A DNA stretch of 64,000 bases, from positions 2,232,001 to 2,296,000 of the forward strand of contig NC_091875.1 in the NCBI RefSeq assembly GCF_019399895.1. Reading direction: 5' to 3'. The notes under the pieces were generated by a model that was not told where the DNA came from, did not search any database, and worked only from the letters and a program-made list of their open reading frames with translations. The stretch comes from Cardiocondyla obscurior. Its lineage: Eukaryota; Arthropoda; Insecta; Hymenoptera; Formicidae. Shown one piece after another: positions 1-12,506 of the stretch. The position numbers were made by a program, and so were the translations under genes. Position 1 is the stretch's first letter. The number at the start of each line of letters is the position of its first letter.

Positions 1-5
1 AAGTT

Positions 6-2109
6 ATGCAGGTAACGATGCAAGAAAAAAAAAAAAAAAAAAAAAAAAAAGAATAATTTGCCATTATTTTAAAACAAACAAACCCCAACTCCTGAACAGT
101 TTGATCTAACGATTAACTTTGAATTGCAGGATCTAGTACGAGCGTCGAAGCTGATAATTTGGAACAAAAGGTTCTTAAGCTGCTTGGGGCTGTGGCCGTG
201 CAAGGAGAATCAATTTTTATTCACATTATCCACTATGTATATGATCATTTATATCACCATGGCGGTTAACCATTTGATCAAGAACATGAGGCAAATGGAA
301 ATCGTCGTGGCGAATTTAACAGACAACGTTCTCTTCACGATGATATTGGGAAAAATGATTATGTGCAAGCGAAGCTGTAAAATCATGAACAAGTTTCTGA
401 GAAGCGTCGAGAATGATTTCTCGACGGAAATGTACAACAACGTGCAGGAGAAAACGGCGTATTTATATTACAACCGTATCGCAATAGCATTCGTGAAATT
501 TTCGACTTTCATAGCAGGGCTTGCGTCCGTATTGTACTACCTCAAGAAATTTTTCTCGAATTGGAGCGCGAGTAAGTACAACGTAAGACTTAGAAAGCTA
601 TATTTCATGATAATGGCTTAAAAAACATTATCTATAGTTTATTATCTGTTGTACCGTCAAGTCATTATTTACACTTTACAAAACCGAACATGCCGCGCCG
701 TGTTCCAATTCATTATTCTTCCGCGCCGTGGTTTGGCGATGATAAAAACTTAACTTCTTCCAAAAAAAACGCTCTTGATCAAACAGCCGGGTAATACGCG
801 CCGTTATTTATTTTAATAAGGCTGCTCTTATTGTTAACGGCACAGCTTTCGAACAAATGTAGCAAGAGCAATAAAAAACATTGAATGTATCTTGACGTAT
901 GCAGCGGTGTCCGGTAATATTTCGTATGAACTGCCGTATCCGGTTGATCCCTTCTTTGAGATCAAGGACACATCAACGTATGCATGCATCTGTATCTACC
1001 TGGCGATAGCGGTGGTGATTATAGTATGCGGTTACTCTGGACCGGATGCCTTTGTGCTCAGCATGACTCTCCATGTATGCGGACAGTTTGCCACTTTGTC
1101 GTGCAAAGTCGATACTTTATTAAGAGATCACGAAAACTACCGTCGCCATATAAGTAACATAGTATTGCGACATCATCATCTAATTACGTAAATCCTTGAT
1201 TATATCATCACGCTTAGAAATTAATTTAAATGCGCACACAACACATTTCCTTACACCCCCCTCCCCCCATATATACATACAGTTTAACAATTAATTTCAA
1301 TTTATCGCCTGTGTTCTAACGACGCGATTTCAGATTAGCAGAGATTATAGAGGACAGTTTCAACATGATATGCTTACAGCAAACTTTAGGCACTGTTATC
1401 TTGCTTTGTTTTACCCTGTACTTCACGCTTACGGTGAGTGCTATCAAATGTCGAAATCAGATACCTAATTAATACGCACGTATAAGTTTTTATAAATTAA
1501 TTAATTTCTTTTATTAATTTATTATTAATTTATTAATTAATTTGTACTAATTTTTCAGTAAAAATTAATTACATTTATATAAGTTATATATATATATATA
1601 TATTTTAGAATTCGGAAGTCGGCGAAGACGCTAATATTATAGCTTTCGTCTTGTACATATGCTGCGTAATTAGTACAATTTTCGCTTACTGCTATGTAGG
1701 CGAATGCCTCATTATTGAGGTAATTATGAAAATAAAATAACTCTCATCTTAACATTAAGTTTTGTATCTGTACTCATCTATATTAATCTTTCAATATTGT
1801 AGTAATATTACTTATTTTATTTAGAGTACTAGATTGCGCGAGGCATTTTATAATTCTGACTGGTACAATAATTCGTCCTCGCGTACAAAATTAATTGGCA
1901 TTTGCATGCTTCGAGCTGAAAAACCATTGATGTTGACTGCTGGCAAATTTTGCATGCTATCATTAAACACGTTTACGAGCGTAAGTCCACTCGTTTGTAT
2001 CGTAAATTTATTTTTAAAATTATTTTGTCATTATTCTTAAAGCAAATTCCTTTTACAGATCTTAAAAACGTCGATGGCATATCTGTCTGTGTTACGCAAA
2101 TTTATATAA
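6..2109 (+). CDS. Odorant receptor OR1 (7tm_6 family, subtype A), intact
   Basis: Insect odorant receptor, expected to form a ligand-gated cation channel with Orco in the dendrite of an olfactory neuron. Exons read as 6-11, 130-571, 905-1187, 1334-1433, 1609-1719, 1825-1980 and 2059-2109; phases join into 382 aa, normal for the family. The first exon is only ATG-CAG followed by GTAACG. The next exon has the subtype-A start (WNKRF.., then LGLWPCK). The last exon encodes ILKTSMAYLSVLRKFI and stop, the characteristic C-terminal helix end of 7tm_6 receptors. Hydrophobic segments occur in most exons. Exon lengths 100, 111, 156 and 51 are identical in all four receptors of this array. The start is close to the window edge, so an upstream exon cannot be fully excluded. 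Family call is firm; ligand unknown. Confidence 0.88.
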
Positions 2110-2837
2110 AAAATTTTAATTCAAAGTGTTTTGTCAAAATTTATCTACAAGACACAGAAATATATATGTATGAATGAAATGTATAATTACTTTAATCTTA
2201 GTTCGAATAATTGCACACGTTACAATTCACAAATTTATTCTCGATAATAGCATATGTACGTATAACAAATTAATTTAATGAATATGACATTAAAAAAAGA
2301 CTTATAAGTGCGTAAAATATATAAACTTACAGTTCGTTGATATTTTATACATAGACACAGATTAATCTTCAGACACACGCGCTCTTTTTGCAACTGCTAA
2401 TATAAAAGGTCGCAATATACTGACCAATAAAGTAGTCTTCAAATATTCCTTCTTTCTTAAGGCCGAAAATATTTATAATTTGTCGGGTTTTCGTATCAAC
2501 TGATTTTCATGCTATTAAAGATTTTTTTTTTCCTTCGTTTTAAACAGCAGGCTTTCTCAAGTTGACTGCCAAACAAAAATAATTGCGGTCAAATGGTTTT
2601 CGACTCTAGCCGCCAATCTTATGGCTGTTTTTCGTTGACGTGGAGAGGTAAGATAATAGATATATAATGGCGATAATGTTGCACAAACTGAAACAACATT
2701 TTTGATTTAAGATATAATTGTCCTGCATAATGACCAACGACATCGATCGACTACAGTTATGTCGCGAATAATATTTCGTCTTTAGTTTCAGTTCTGAATA
2801 AACATCACGAGAAATAATTTTATACAACTGACCTAAC
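2110..2837. other. Intergenic spacer OR1-OR2
   Basis: AT-rich spacer with no exon I can support. It should contain the 3' end of OR1 and the promoter of OR2. An AATAAA lies near 2425, which is far for a compact OR 3' UTR, so I do not assign it. Confidence 0.5.
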
Positions 2838-4925
2838 ATGAAAGTATGATACGTGGTCAATAATACATTTCAATTTTATAATTAATTCGAAAAACGATCA
2901 TGTGTATATTACAATATTCTATGTTGCCCTTTTGCTGCTAATTAATTAAATAATTATATATTGACAATAAAATAATAAAGAAATTAAAGATTAAATAATT
3001 TTCTCCAAATCTAACCGTATTTCGAATTTATTATAATGTGCATGATAGAAAAAATAATTGTTTCTACGTACAAAGATGACCACTTATCCAACATACAAAG
3101 ATAGAGGCATTTTCAGACAAACACGCAGAACTCAAGTCGTTCCATTGAGGATTTGTTCGTCTACGTGGAGCGAATACTTAATTTCGGTGGAATATGGCCA
3201 TTAAAACCAACTTACATTCGCTTTTCGATATTTATTTTGTACTTCAGTATGCATTTGGTGATGGTTTTTGGCAATTTAATCGACGTGCTCGGCAATTTTG
3301 AACTAATGGTGATGAATATTATGGAAATGATGGCATACTTGGTCACGTACATCATGGTATGTGTGGTTCGTGCAAATGCTTTGCTGAAAGACGTAATCAT
3401 CAATGTCAAGAATGATTTGAAAGAGCGTCGATTTGAAAACGCCGAAGAGGAGGAACTGTACTATCGATACTATTACATGTCGAAGATATTTTTGCAAGTT
3501 TCAGTGACTAGTATAACGGGATCCATAATAATTTTGTATCTAAGCCCGTTGATCTCTTTTGTTTTAGGGAACTCAGGTATTATTTAAACGCCTTATTTTT
3601 TAATTTCTCTTTTTTTTTTAGAAAGACAATCACTTTTTACGTATTAATTACGTTTGGAAATACATGTAGACGTCGATATTGGACGTAGTTTTGCACATAT
3701 GTATACATATTAAATGTATATTATATTTTCAGAGGAACTCAACAATACGTACGTTTTACCGTACAGAGTTCACTTATTTGTTAACATGGACAACACTCGT
3801 ACGTACGCTTTGATGTATTTCTACTTGTGCCCCACGATTTACATGTCCATGTCCCACATGACGTCCATTTGCATACTGGTGATATTAGTGTTCCACATTT
3901 GCGCTCATTTATCCATTTTGTCTTATCGCATTAGAAATATTCCCACGTACTCGTACGGTGAAATAAGCGGTAGAATACGCGCGTGTGTTCAGATGCACTA
4001 CAAAATAATATGGTAAACCATAAGTCATACTATACATACATATGCGATAAATAATGTGTTATTAATTAAATTAAAATTAATCGTGATTGTGACGTGTCGT
4101 CTAAATGCAGAAATAATTTTCCTTGTAACGTCAGGATGTCGAGGTCCTTGAACCAGATCTTCAAACTTGTCCTCTTGGACGAATTAATAGGCAACATACT
4201 CGTCCTCGCCATTTCGATGTTCTATGCTTTGGTGGTAAAGTCTCATTTTGCATATATCTTTTTCTCGTCCAGCTTAGAAATGTCTGCTGACGTTAAATTA
4301 AGAAATAAATTTGTTCTAAATGTAGAATATAGACGCAGGACAGTTGGCGGTTTCTTTTGTATTCGGTTTTTTTGGTAGTATCGCTCTTGTAATGCTCTAC
4401 GGTTACTGCTTCGTTGGAGACCAGTTAATGCAACAGGTACGTGTAATTCAGATTAAGATTTAATTAATCAAGCAAAATCAATAAAGTTTAAGACTACACG
4501 TCGCACAGGGACATTTAAATGAAGCTGTGATGTTTTTCATTTAAGTGCATCAATGTCCAGCAGGCATACTATCAGTGTAAATGGCACGATTTTCCAAACA
4601 GTTGCAAGAAATCTTTACTTATATGCATGCTACGTGCGCAAGTGACTTTGCGTTTAACAGGCGGAGGATTTTATATATTTTCTTTATATGGTTTTACAGA
4701 GGTAAACGTCAATGAGAGACTTCGAATTATAATAAACAATTTCAGATTGATATTTCTTACAAATATCTTTTTATTTCTTGTTAACTGTTTTTTCTTCTTC
4801 TTCTTTTTTTTTTACTATCTTATTTTTATTCCACTTTTCATGGTCTGATAACGATCTCACTTTTATTAATATAGATAATGAAAACTTGCCTGGCATACAT
4901 ATCTATGCTGCGTACATTGGTATAA
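2838..4925 (+). CDS. Odorant receptor OR2 (7tm_6 family, subtype B), intact
   Basis: Second receptor of the array, same expected role as an Orco-partnered odorant channel. Exons read as 2838-2843 (ATG AAA before GTATGA), 3117-3576, 3733-4012, 4135-4234, 4326-4436, 4546-4701 and 4875-4925, giving 387 aa in one frame. Subtype-B signatures are DLFVYVERI.., GGIWPLK, and the C-terminal end YISMLRTLV. The extra possible AG sites before 4135 and 4326 were rejected because only the chosen ones keep frame and match OR4. Odd point: the usually conserved LTAGKF stretch in exon 6 is LTGGGF here, with a glycine replacing the lysine. The start microexon is the least certain part and was chosen because OR4 has the same Met-Lys start. 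Closest relative in the window is OR4. Confidence 0.87.
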
Positions 4926-5684
4926 GAAATATTCCTGGATGAAAATATTAAAATAAAAATCGTAAGAAGTAGAATTAGTTAGTTACTGTATATGGCAATC
5001 AATCACATAATTTATAAATTAATACCTGAAGCAATAATATACATGTAAATCATTTAAATGAAAACCAACGCGTGGCACATTATGCACGTATGCACTTTAC
5101 GTCCCACAAATTCTGATATCGATGTCACAAATAAATTCATACTAAACAAAACTATTATGATTCAAGAACCAATTTTGTATTTATTTAACTGACAACTCGT
5201 AGATTAAACTTTAAACGTTTATCTATGCGCACTAGAAAAATTAGTTAAAGATCTGGTAGCAAATGATTAAAAGAACACAGATCTCCTCGATCGAAATGGA
5301 GAATTGTTGCTCTAAGGCCACGATCATGCCGCAGAATATTTTTTTCTCCGACGAAAATCCGTCGAATTGAATTTTTTTTGCGCAATTCAGGATTAAATTA
5401 CCAGTAATTTCTGTTCGCAATCATACAAAAATCTCCGTTTACGGAGAAAAAGCGATATTAAAGGACAAAGATTTGGTTTCGCTTTTTGAATTAGGGGCGC
5501 AGGTGGCTACGATGACACGCTTATGTGTAATTCATGCTTAATTTTCGGCCCAGTCCGCCGTGTAATCGTTTGTTCCCAGATTCTATAGACAGCTATGCTA
5601 ATACAGAGATTACTTGCGCGCTTGCACTTGTATTTTCTGCAGTTTCACGCAAACTCTCGAGGAAAGAACTCTGTAATATAAAGC
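4926..5684. promoter_or_regulatory. Spacer with promoter and leader of OR3
   Basis: No coding exon beyond OR2. The last part, from about 5566 (TTCCCAGATTCTATAGACAG) to the OR3 start, is closely similar to 12510-12630 ahead of the OR pseudogene. This marks it as the duplicated 5' leader or proximal promoter of subtype-A receptors. Similarity is directly visible; promoter function is inference. Confidence 0.55.
4952..4957 (+). terminator. Polyadenylation signal of OR2
   Basis: AATAAA, 27 bases after the OR2 stop. Short 3' UTRs are common in insect OR genes. Confidence 0.5.
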
Positions 5685-7897
5685 ATGATGCTGGTGAGTT
5701 GCGAGTTTTTGATCAATCGGCATTTATTAATATGCATAAATGTTTTTAGGATCAAAAAGACTTGGATCGCGCGGCCGAGGTGTTGTCTTGGAACAAGCGG
5801 CTAATGTCAATGCTAGGTCTTTGGCCCTTCAAATCTAACGATTTTATCTTCTCGATTAATTTCGGTTACTTCAGCTTTCTAATGATTATGGAGTATCTAG
5901 ATCTATTTCTTTACATCGGCGATCTCGAACACGTAATCATGAATCTTACCGAGAACATGGCGTTCTCGCAGATATTCGTGCGGATGAGCATGCTACGGTT
6001 ATACAACAGTCAAATTGGCGAGGTCATAACGGAAGCTATGAAGGACTTTGATAGGACGTGTTACAAAACCGCCGAGGAGGTGAAGGCGTTCATAACGTAC
6101 AACGCCAGGTCAAAGATCTTCGTTAAGCTGCTGACGGCGTTTGTCGCGCTAACAGCTTCTTCGTATTATTTAACTCCAATCATTATTATCCTCGGAATTG
6201 GTGGTACGTTTATCATTTCGTATTATTTAATCTCGGCGTATCTCGATCGTAAAGGAATTCTCCGATTTTGAAATAAGGTTTCACGTATTTTGTAAAAAAA
6301 TAATTTGTCTATTCTCAAATATTAAAAATCTGCGTGCGTGTTTGATCTTTTTCAATCTAAAAAAAAGAAAAAAAAAAAAAAAAAAAAAAAAGACGTAATA
6401 AATCGAAATATTCCATTTCCCTTTTTAATATTCATGTCAATGTCACACTTGGACGTTTTCTTAGGATTACCTGAAGTTATGATCAGTGAAAACGTAACTC
6501 AAATAATATATCTGTTGCCTTATCGCTTCCATCTGTTCTACGCGGTGGAGAACATGCGCGCGTACACGATTACGTACGCCTGGCAAATGCCGTTCGTTTT
6601 CGTCAGTGGTTTCGGACAAAGCGCCGCTGATTGCATTATGGTCACGCTTGTCTTTCATATTTGTGGTCAGATGTCAGTTCTCGCTTTAAGGATTAACAAT
6701 ATAAACACGGAACTCTGCGATTGCAAGGGTGAGATACGACACGTGGTGCTCATGCATATACGATTGTTACGGTGAGCATGTACACGTACACGAGAGTAAC
6801 TGCTCGTTAAAAACTCCTGTTGTCTCTTAAAGCTTCCTTTTTTCATTCCATTTAAAATACTAAGATTCATCAAGCTTCTTCCACTTTCGCTTAAGCTAAA
6901 CAATTTTATTCATTCCTTTTTCAGCTTTGCACTTAGAGTTGTTGCTCTGAAAATTAAAGTTTAGAATAGACAATTCTTACATTAGCGATTTTTAATTTAA
7001 TAAATCGCATTCATGTAATTCCGACTTTTCCAGAATGGGACAAATAATAGGGGAAGCGTTCAGTGCAACATTATTGGCACATCTTTTAGGAGCCACTTCT
7101 CTCGTATGTATCCTCGGTTATCAAATTTTAACGGTGAGTTAGTATCGCGATGAATATGCGAGCGTAATATTTTATACATACATTTATTTTTCATATTTTC
7201 TTTCTTTTTTTTCTTTTTTTTTGTGACGTTTGTTAACTAACAGTACGTTACAATGTTTCCATTATTTATTAATCGCAAACTGTTATCAGTTACTTTTTTT
7301 TCATTTGTATGGTCGCAGAATTTTGCTAAAGGTGAAAGAGGAGTACTCGTTACATTTTTGATATTCCAATTCTTAGTTTTGCTTATACTTTACGCTCATT
7401 GTACTGTCGGTGAAAGCCTTTTAACTGAGGTAATATTTCATAAAAGATTCATAAAAATTAATAAAAATACAGCTACATTTAATGCATGTATATATAAGCT
7501 TAAATTAATTTGCATATATTTATGCGCAATTTAATCGCCTTTTCACAATACGTGGATATATTATTTTCACAGAGTGCTAAAGTGTGCGAGGCATTTTACG
7601 ACTGTCGTTGGTATAATATGTCAAAGGAAAATGCGCGAATGATAGTACTGTGCATGGCAAGATCTCAAAAGCCGCTCTGTTTGATAGCTGGCAAATTTAC
7701 TATGTTCTGTCTTAGCACCTTAACTGACGTAAGTTGATCATTTATATATGTTTGCGAAATTTTAAAATAAAACTTTAAATATCTATATTTATAATCGTTG
7801 CTAACTAAACACGCGAAAGCTTGGTTAAATAAAATTATTTTAACAGGTATTAAAAACATCTATGGGATACTTGTCAGTATTACGTTCTTTCTTGTAA
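5685..7897 (+). CDS. Odorant receptor OR3 (7tm_6 family, subtype A), intact
   Basis: Third receptor. Exons read as 5685-5693 (ATG ATG CTG before GTGAGT), 5750-6203, 6465-6771, 7034-7133, 7319-7429, 7573-7728 and 7847-7897, joining to 395 aa. Subtype-A features: VLSWNKRLMSMLGLWPFK near the N-terminus, LPYRFHLFY opening exon 3, and the end YLSVLRSFL. It is the closest relative of OR1 and of the pseudogene at 12.5 kb, which preserves the same leader and fragments of exon 2. A poly-A tract of about 30 bases lies in intron 2 near 6360-6392. Upstream ATGs in the leader, for example near 5594, run into stops, so the start at 5685 was chosen because it splices in phase 0 into exon 2. Ligand unknown. 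Confidence 0.9.
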
Positions 7898-9413
7898 CGT
7901 TATTAAAGAACAATAATTGTCGGAAGCGTGTGCAAAGATAATTTGTAAATTAATCATGCTCAAACATAGAGATAAATGTAAAATATAATAAAAAAAAAGA
8001 GATGACAGAGAGAGGCGTTATTATCTTTCAAAAACTGTGAATTATCTCTATACATGATAATACGTTGTAAAAAATATAATTATTTTAAACAAATATAAAG
8101 TAACAGTTTCTTATTTAAGTTACCATTTAATTATTATAAAAAATAATTTGTATATTTAACATATTTTAATTAATTCAAATTTGATTTTTAAAAACAAAAC
8201 AAAGAAAATTGCTTGATTATACAATAATTTATATAACCAATTTATTTTTGGCATATTTTGGCTACTATTAATATGACTTCTACCGTGTTTTATTATTAGC
8301 TAAGTGCCTTTAGATATTACCACTCAACCTGACCTCTAAAACTGATTGATGAATCAATCACGATTATTACATCGTTAGAATTAAAGAAAAAAAATTTAAC
8401 TATTCACAATTTGTTTTAAATAATTATAAAAAAAAAAATTACAATTAAAACTTTACAATATAAAGACTTTACTGAGACTTACCTTAATTTAGACAGCAAA
8501 TGCACTTGTTAACGAGATGTCTGCTGAGTCCACGGTAGAAAGAGTATCGTTTACTAGATAAATCGGTATCTTTATAGTATATATGCATCTTTGTTCGAGA
8601 CTGGTTGATTCTTTTTGGCACGTTGATTAAATTTAACTCCTTCTCCCTCTTTCGCTGGTTCACGACCGCAATGAAGAAACAGTTTATTCCACTTGGCAAA
8701 TTCCGATTACTTCGTCGTAACACGAAACTATTAATATTTTTTCTTATTTTAAGCAAGTCCAATTACTCAGACGTATCTGTAATAATAATTATGAAGTTTT
8801 AAATCCATGATAAGATAACACAGAAATATGAACGTCAAGGTATAAGACTTCGTTAAGTCCTAATTTCTTTCTCATGTTAAAAATCATATTTTTAACGAAA
8901 CTTACCGATACGTCCGTTTTACTATTTGACAAAGTTTTGCCACGTCGCATTGTGCACGTAACCATTACATGGCTGTTCTGTAAAAATTAAGATATATTTA
9001 ATTATGTGCAGCACGAAAAGATAATTCCTAATGATATTATTAAATATTTACAAGTTTAATGGCCATTCGTATCATATATTTATTGCAATCACAGCAATTT
9101 TTTCTACCAAATATAAAGAAATAGAAGGCGTACAGTATACTTGGCGAAGAAGCAGAGGAGCGGCTTTTCATTATATGAGACGGTAAGATAATTCGTGCGC
9201 GAGGAAAGATAATAGCTAATAACAACTTTAATAGTGGAATCGGCCATTAGATTGTTACATATCAAATATGCAACGTAAAATAGCGAAACGACACGGTAAG
9301 TACTTAGACGAATGCGTATCAACCGTCGCATGCATGAGCGACCACGGGGCAAACTTGATTCACAGAACTAAATCACAGGTGGACAACCAGCCGATAAAAG
9401 GCTACGATTTATT
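7898..9413. other. Intergenic spacer OR3-OR4
   Basis: About 1.5 kb, AT-rich, with no recognisable exon. Short ORFs on both strands near 8480-8800 and 9040-9350 show no family resemblance. A perfect 9-bp stem with a 3-base loop lies at 8876-8896 (GTTAAAAAT/ATTTTTAAC). The OR4 promoter should lie in the last few hundred bases. Confidence 0.5.
7987..7992 (+). terminator. Polyadenylation signal of OR3
   Basis: AATAAA about 90 bases after the OR3 stop. Confidence 0.5.
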
Positions 9414-12134
9414 ATGAAAGTAAAAAGTTAAGTTACTCTGCTCGCGTAAGATACTCCACGGCACTTTCGTCAGAACGGGGCAGCTTCTCCGCGTTTGATA
9501 TGATTGTAATCGTAATTAATCTAACTGTATTTCCTCGCAAATAAATTTAACTAATATTATTATTACCACTTTCCACAAGCTTTTATCAGAAATATAATAT
9601 TGCAGAATAAAGCCGAGCACATCGAAGATTTATTTGTTCATTTAGAACGGATCTTCTCCATCGGAGGCATATGGCCGTTCAAAAAAACGTACGTACGCTT
9701 TGCGATTTACATCTTACATTTTACGTTTTATCTCGCGATGGCCTATTCGGACTTCTACGACGTTTTCGGTAACCTCGAGCTGATGGTGATGAATCTCGTG
9801 GAAACGGTGGCTTACTCTATGACGTTCCCGCTAATGTGGCTGATCCGCTGCAGTAACATGCTGAAATTAGTAGTCAACGTGATAAAGAAGGACTTGGTGG
9901 AGCGAAATTTCGAGAATACCGAGGAAGAAAAGATTTACTATAATTACAATTTTATATCCAAGATGTTCATGTACACCTCGCTCGTCGGCATGCTCATCAC
10001 GGTCATCTTGCTATATCTCAGACCGCTTGTGTATCTTTTGATGACCACTGGCCAAGGTATGTGAAACTTATTAAACTAGGCATCGTATAGCGCGCGCGTC
10101 ATTCGCTCTTGCCTCTTCTGTCGTTAAAGAAAATCGTCTTACGTTTCGTACGTTCCGGCAACGAACTATGGAAGTACGTATCTTACATACATGTTAAATT
10201 ATCAATCGAATAAATAATATTCAATCCTTACTTACAGTTAAACAACGACGGTGAGTTGATCATGTGCCCGTATAAGTGGTCGAGAACTTCAAGGTAGACA
10301 AAATGATGAATCCGTTAGTTGACCGCCATCGCGACCTTGATTTGCCACAATCTGCTTCGTTTGCCGGTTACAGCCGACTCCTGTCAGTAGTACCACGATT
10401 TCGACACGGTGGCGCCGCGCCTTGGGATTTCCAAGGAACTAAAATTAAATTTAAGTTTCTCCCGCGTGGCGCTAAAAAACTTGCGATCTTCAAATCTCAA
10501 AACGCTACGCCATCGTCGCTGATGAAAATTCACGTAACTTATTGTTAGTTATACCATGGCGAATTTGAGGCACTGATAGGAGTTCGCCGATACCGGTAAT
10601 TAGAGCAAATCAGAGCAAGGTAGTGATGACAGTCAACGAATTTATCATTTGGTTTACCTTGAATTTCTCAACCATCTGTACGGACGCATGATTAATTTTA
10701 CCATTTTTATTTAACTGTAAGTGAAGATTGAATGTATTATTTACTTGATTGTTAACGTATTAATAGCATTCAGCATTACATCATGGCAAAGTGTGAGGTT
10801 CAGTACGTTATTTGCATTTGGTTTTTGTACGTAAAAAAAAACTGTTTTACGTTTAATAATTTTCCGTAATAAAATACACATTTTATATTGTTTCTTAATA
10901 TAATAATATAATAATGATTTTTTTCTTTCAGCGTCACACAACAAGACGGAGTCGTTAATGTTACCGTATAGAGTTCATCCGTTTTTTGATACCAGCACCA
11001 CTCATGCATACGTACTGATGTATCTCTGCTTGTTTCCGATGATCTACAATTCCATTTGTCACATGGCAGCGATTTGCCTGATAGTTATTTTAGTATTTCA
11101 CATCTGTGGCGAATTGGCCATTTTATCGTATCGCATTAGGCACATCGGAGAATATTCGCAAGCTATGCTGATAGACAGAATTCGCAGCTTCATTCGAATG
11201 CATCTTAAAATAATATGGTACGAAATATTGCATTTACATGCGTATTAAAATATTTATGTTTAATTTGACTGTTTGACTTGAGATATAATGTACGTTATTG
11301 AATTGTAGGATGGCAAAATCTGTGGACAACACTTTCAATTTTGTTCTTTTAGATGAACTCCTTGGTAATAGCATTGTACTAGCGATCTCGTTGTATTACG
11401 TCATAATGGTATGCCACACATTATTATTATGAAGAACTCAATCTAGCAATGTTTAGTATTAATCGCAAAATGCTGTAACATTCATAGCCGAATTGATTTA
11501 GAGTATTGTAAAGCTTAAATTTTACTTTAAAGCATTCTGTATTTGTTCTTACGAGTACATTGTATTTTTTTAGAACTTGGAGATTTCGGAAATAGCGACC
11601 TGTTGTACCTTTACCTTTTTCGCTATTATTGCACTTGTTATGCTGTTTGGATATTGTTTGATCGGCGACCAACTAACTCAACAGGTATTTTATTAAGAAA
11701 TAATAAAACAATCTCGAAGAAAATTATATATTTTTAACGTAATTTTTGTCATTTTTTTTATTTTTTAGTGCATAAGCGTTCAGGATGCATACTATGATTG
11801 TAACTGGTACGAAATGTCGGCCGGGTGCAAGAAGTGCTTGCTAATATGTATGATTCGGGGCCAAGTGATGCTTTATTTAACTGCTGGAAAGTTTTATATA
11901 TTTTCTTTAAACAGTTTTACAGACGTGAGTATAAAGTAAAATTGTTTTAATTGTTTTAAAATCATATTTGACAAAAGTAAAAATAACACGTATGTTTTTT
12001 ATTGTATAAAAAATTATTTTTTTAAAGTTTAATTAGCAATTTCTTTGCATTAAATTTTATATAACGTTATATGTATAATGCAGGTTCTCAAGACTTCTAT
12101 GGCATATTTATCGATGCTGCGTACTCTCTTATAA
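9414..12134 (+). CDS. Odorant receptor OR4 (7tm_6 family, subtype B), intact
   Basis: Fourth receptor. Exons read as 9414-9419 (ATG AAA before GTAAAA), 9606-10056, 10932-11217, 11309-11408, 11574-11684, 11769-11924 and 12084-12134, giving 386 aa. Subtype-B marks shared with OR2: DLFVHLERIF, GGIWPFK, LPYRVHPFF, a YRIRHI stretch, GDQLTQQ before exon 6, and the end YLSMLRTLL. It keeps the canonical LTAGKF lost in OR2. Intron 2 is 875 bases against 156 in OR2, and the excess is largely explained by a fold-back element at 10250-10702. The start microexon is inferred by analogy with OR2. An alternative first exon at about 9181 (ATGAGACG before GTAAGA) was discarded because the phase does not fit. 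Confidence 0.88.
10250..10702. mobile_element. Fold-back (long inverted-repeat) element in an OR4 intron
   Basis: The sequence from about 10250 is an imperfect inverted copy of the sequence ending at about 10702. Left GAGAACTTCAAGGTA corresponds on the other strand to right GAGAAATTCAAGGTA. The match continues outward through ATCATG and CCGTA blocks and inward through ACTCCT-TCAGT blocks, so each arm is roughly 170-200 bases with a short centre. There is no transposase. It looks like an old, diverged MITE. A 90-codon ORF over the left half (10276-10548) is a by-product. Superfamily not assignable by eye. Confidence 0.65.
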
Positions 12135-12506
12135 TGAAACATTCATATACTATTTATAATACTAAACGAATCTGTGTAATACAGATAGCAAGATACACTT
12201 AGGATACGCGCTATTTTATATTGCAACAAAATATTGAAATCATAAAATATATCAATCATTATAATTTATAGTTTATAATTTTTCCTTCGAAAAAATAACT
12301 GCTCATTTTTGGAAATTCGTAAAGCTGTATTGCGCGATTATTCCTAGAATCAATTAGCAACAATTTATATTTGTAATTACGTGGACATACGTCGACGTTA
12401 AAGAACGATGTAAGACCGATTTCACTTCGGGTTGGAACCGCATAGAACTCGAGTAACATGCTTATGAAATATTTACGTGTACAATTGTACGTAAATTTTG
12501 CCTGGT

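Noticed and set aside
9058..9249. TAATGGCC-ATTC near 9058 and its near complement at about 9240 as a possible small inverted-repeat element
   Set aside because: Only about 12 bases match with a gap, too short to separate from chance in AT-rich DNA.
10276..10548. 90-codon ORF in an OR4 intron
   Set aside because: It lies within one half of the fold-back element and has no protein similarity I recognise.
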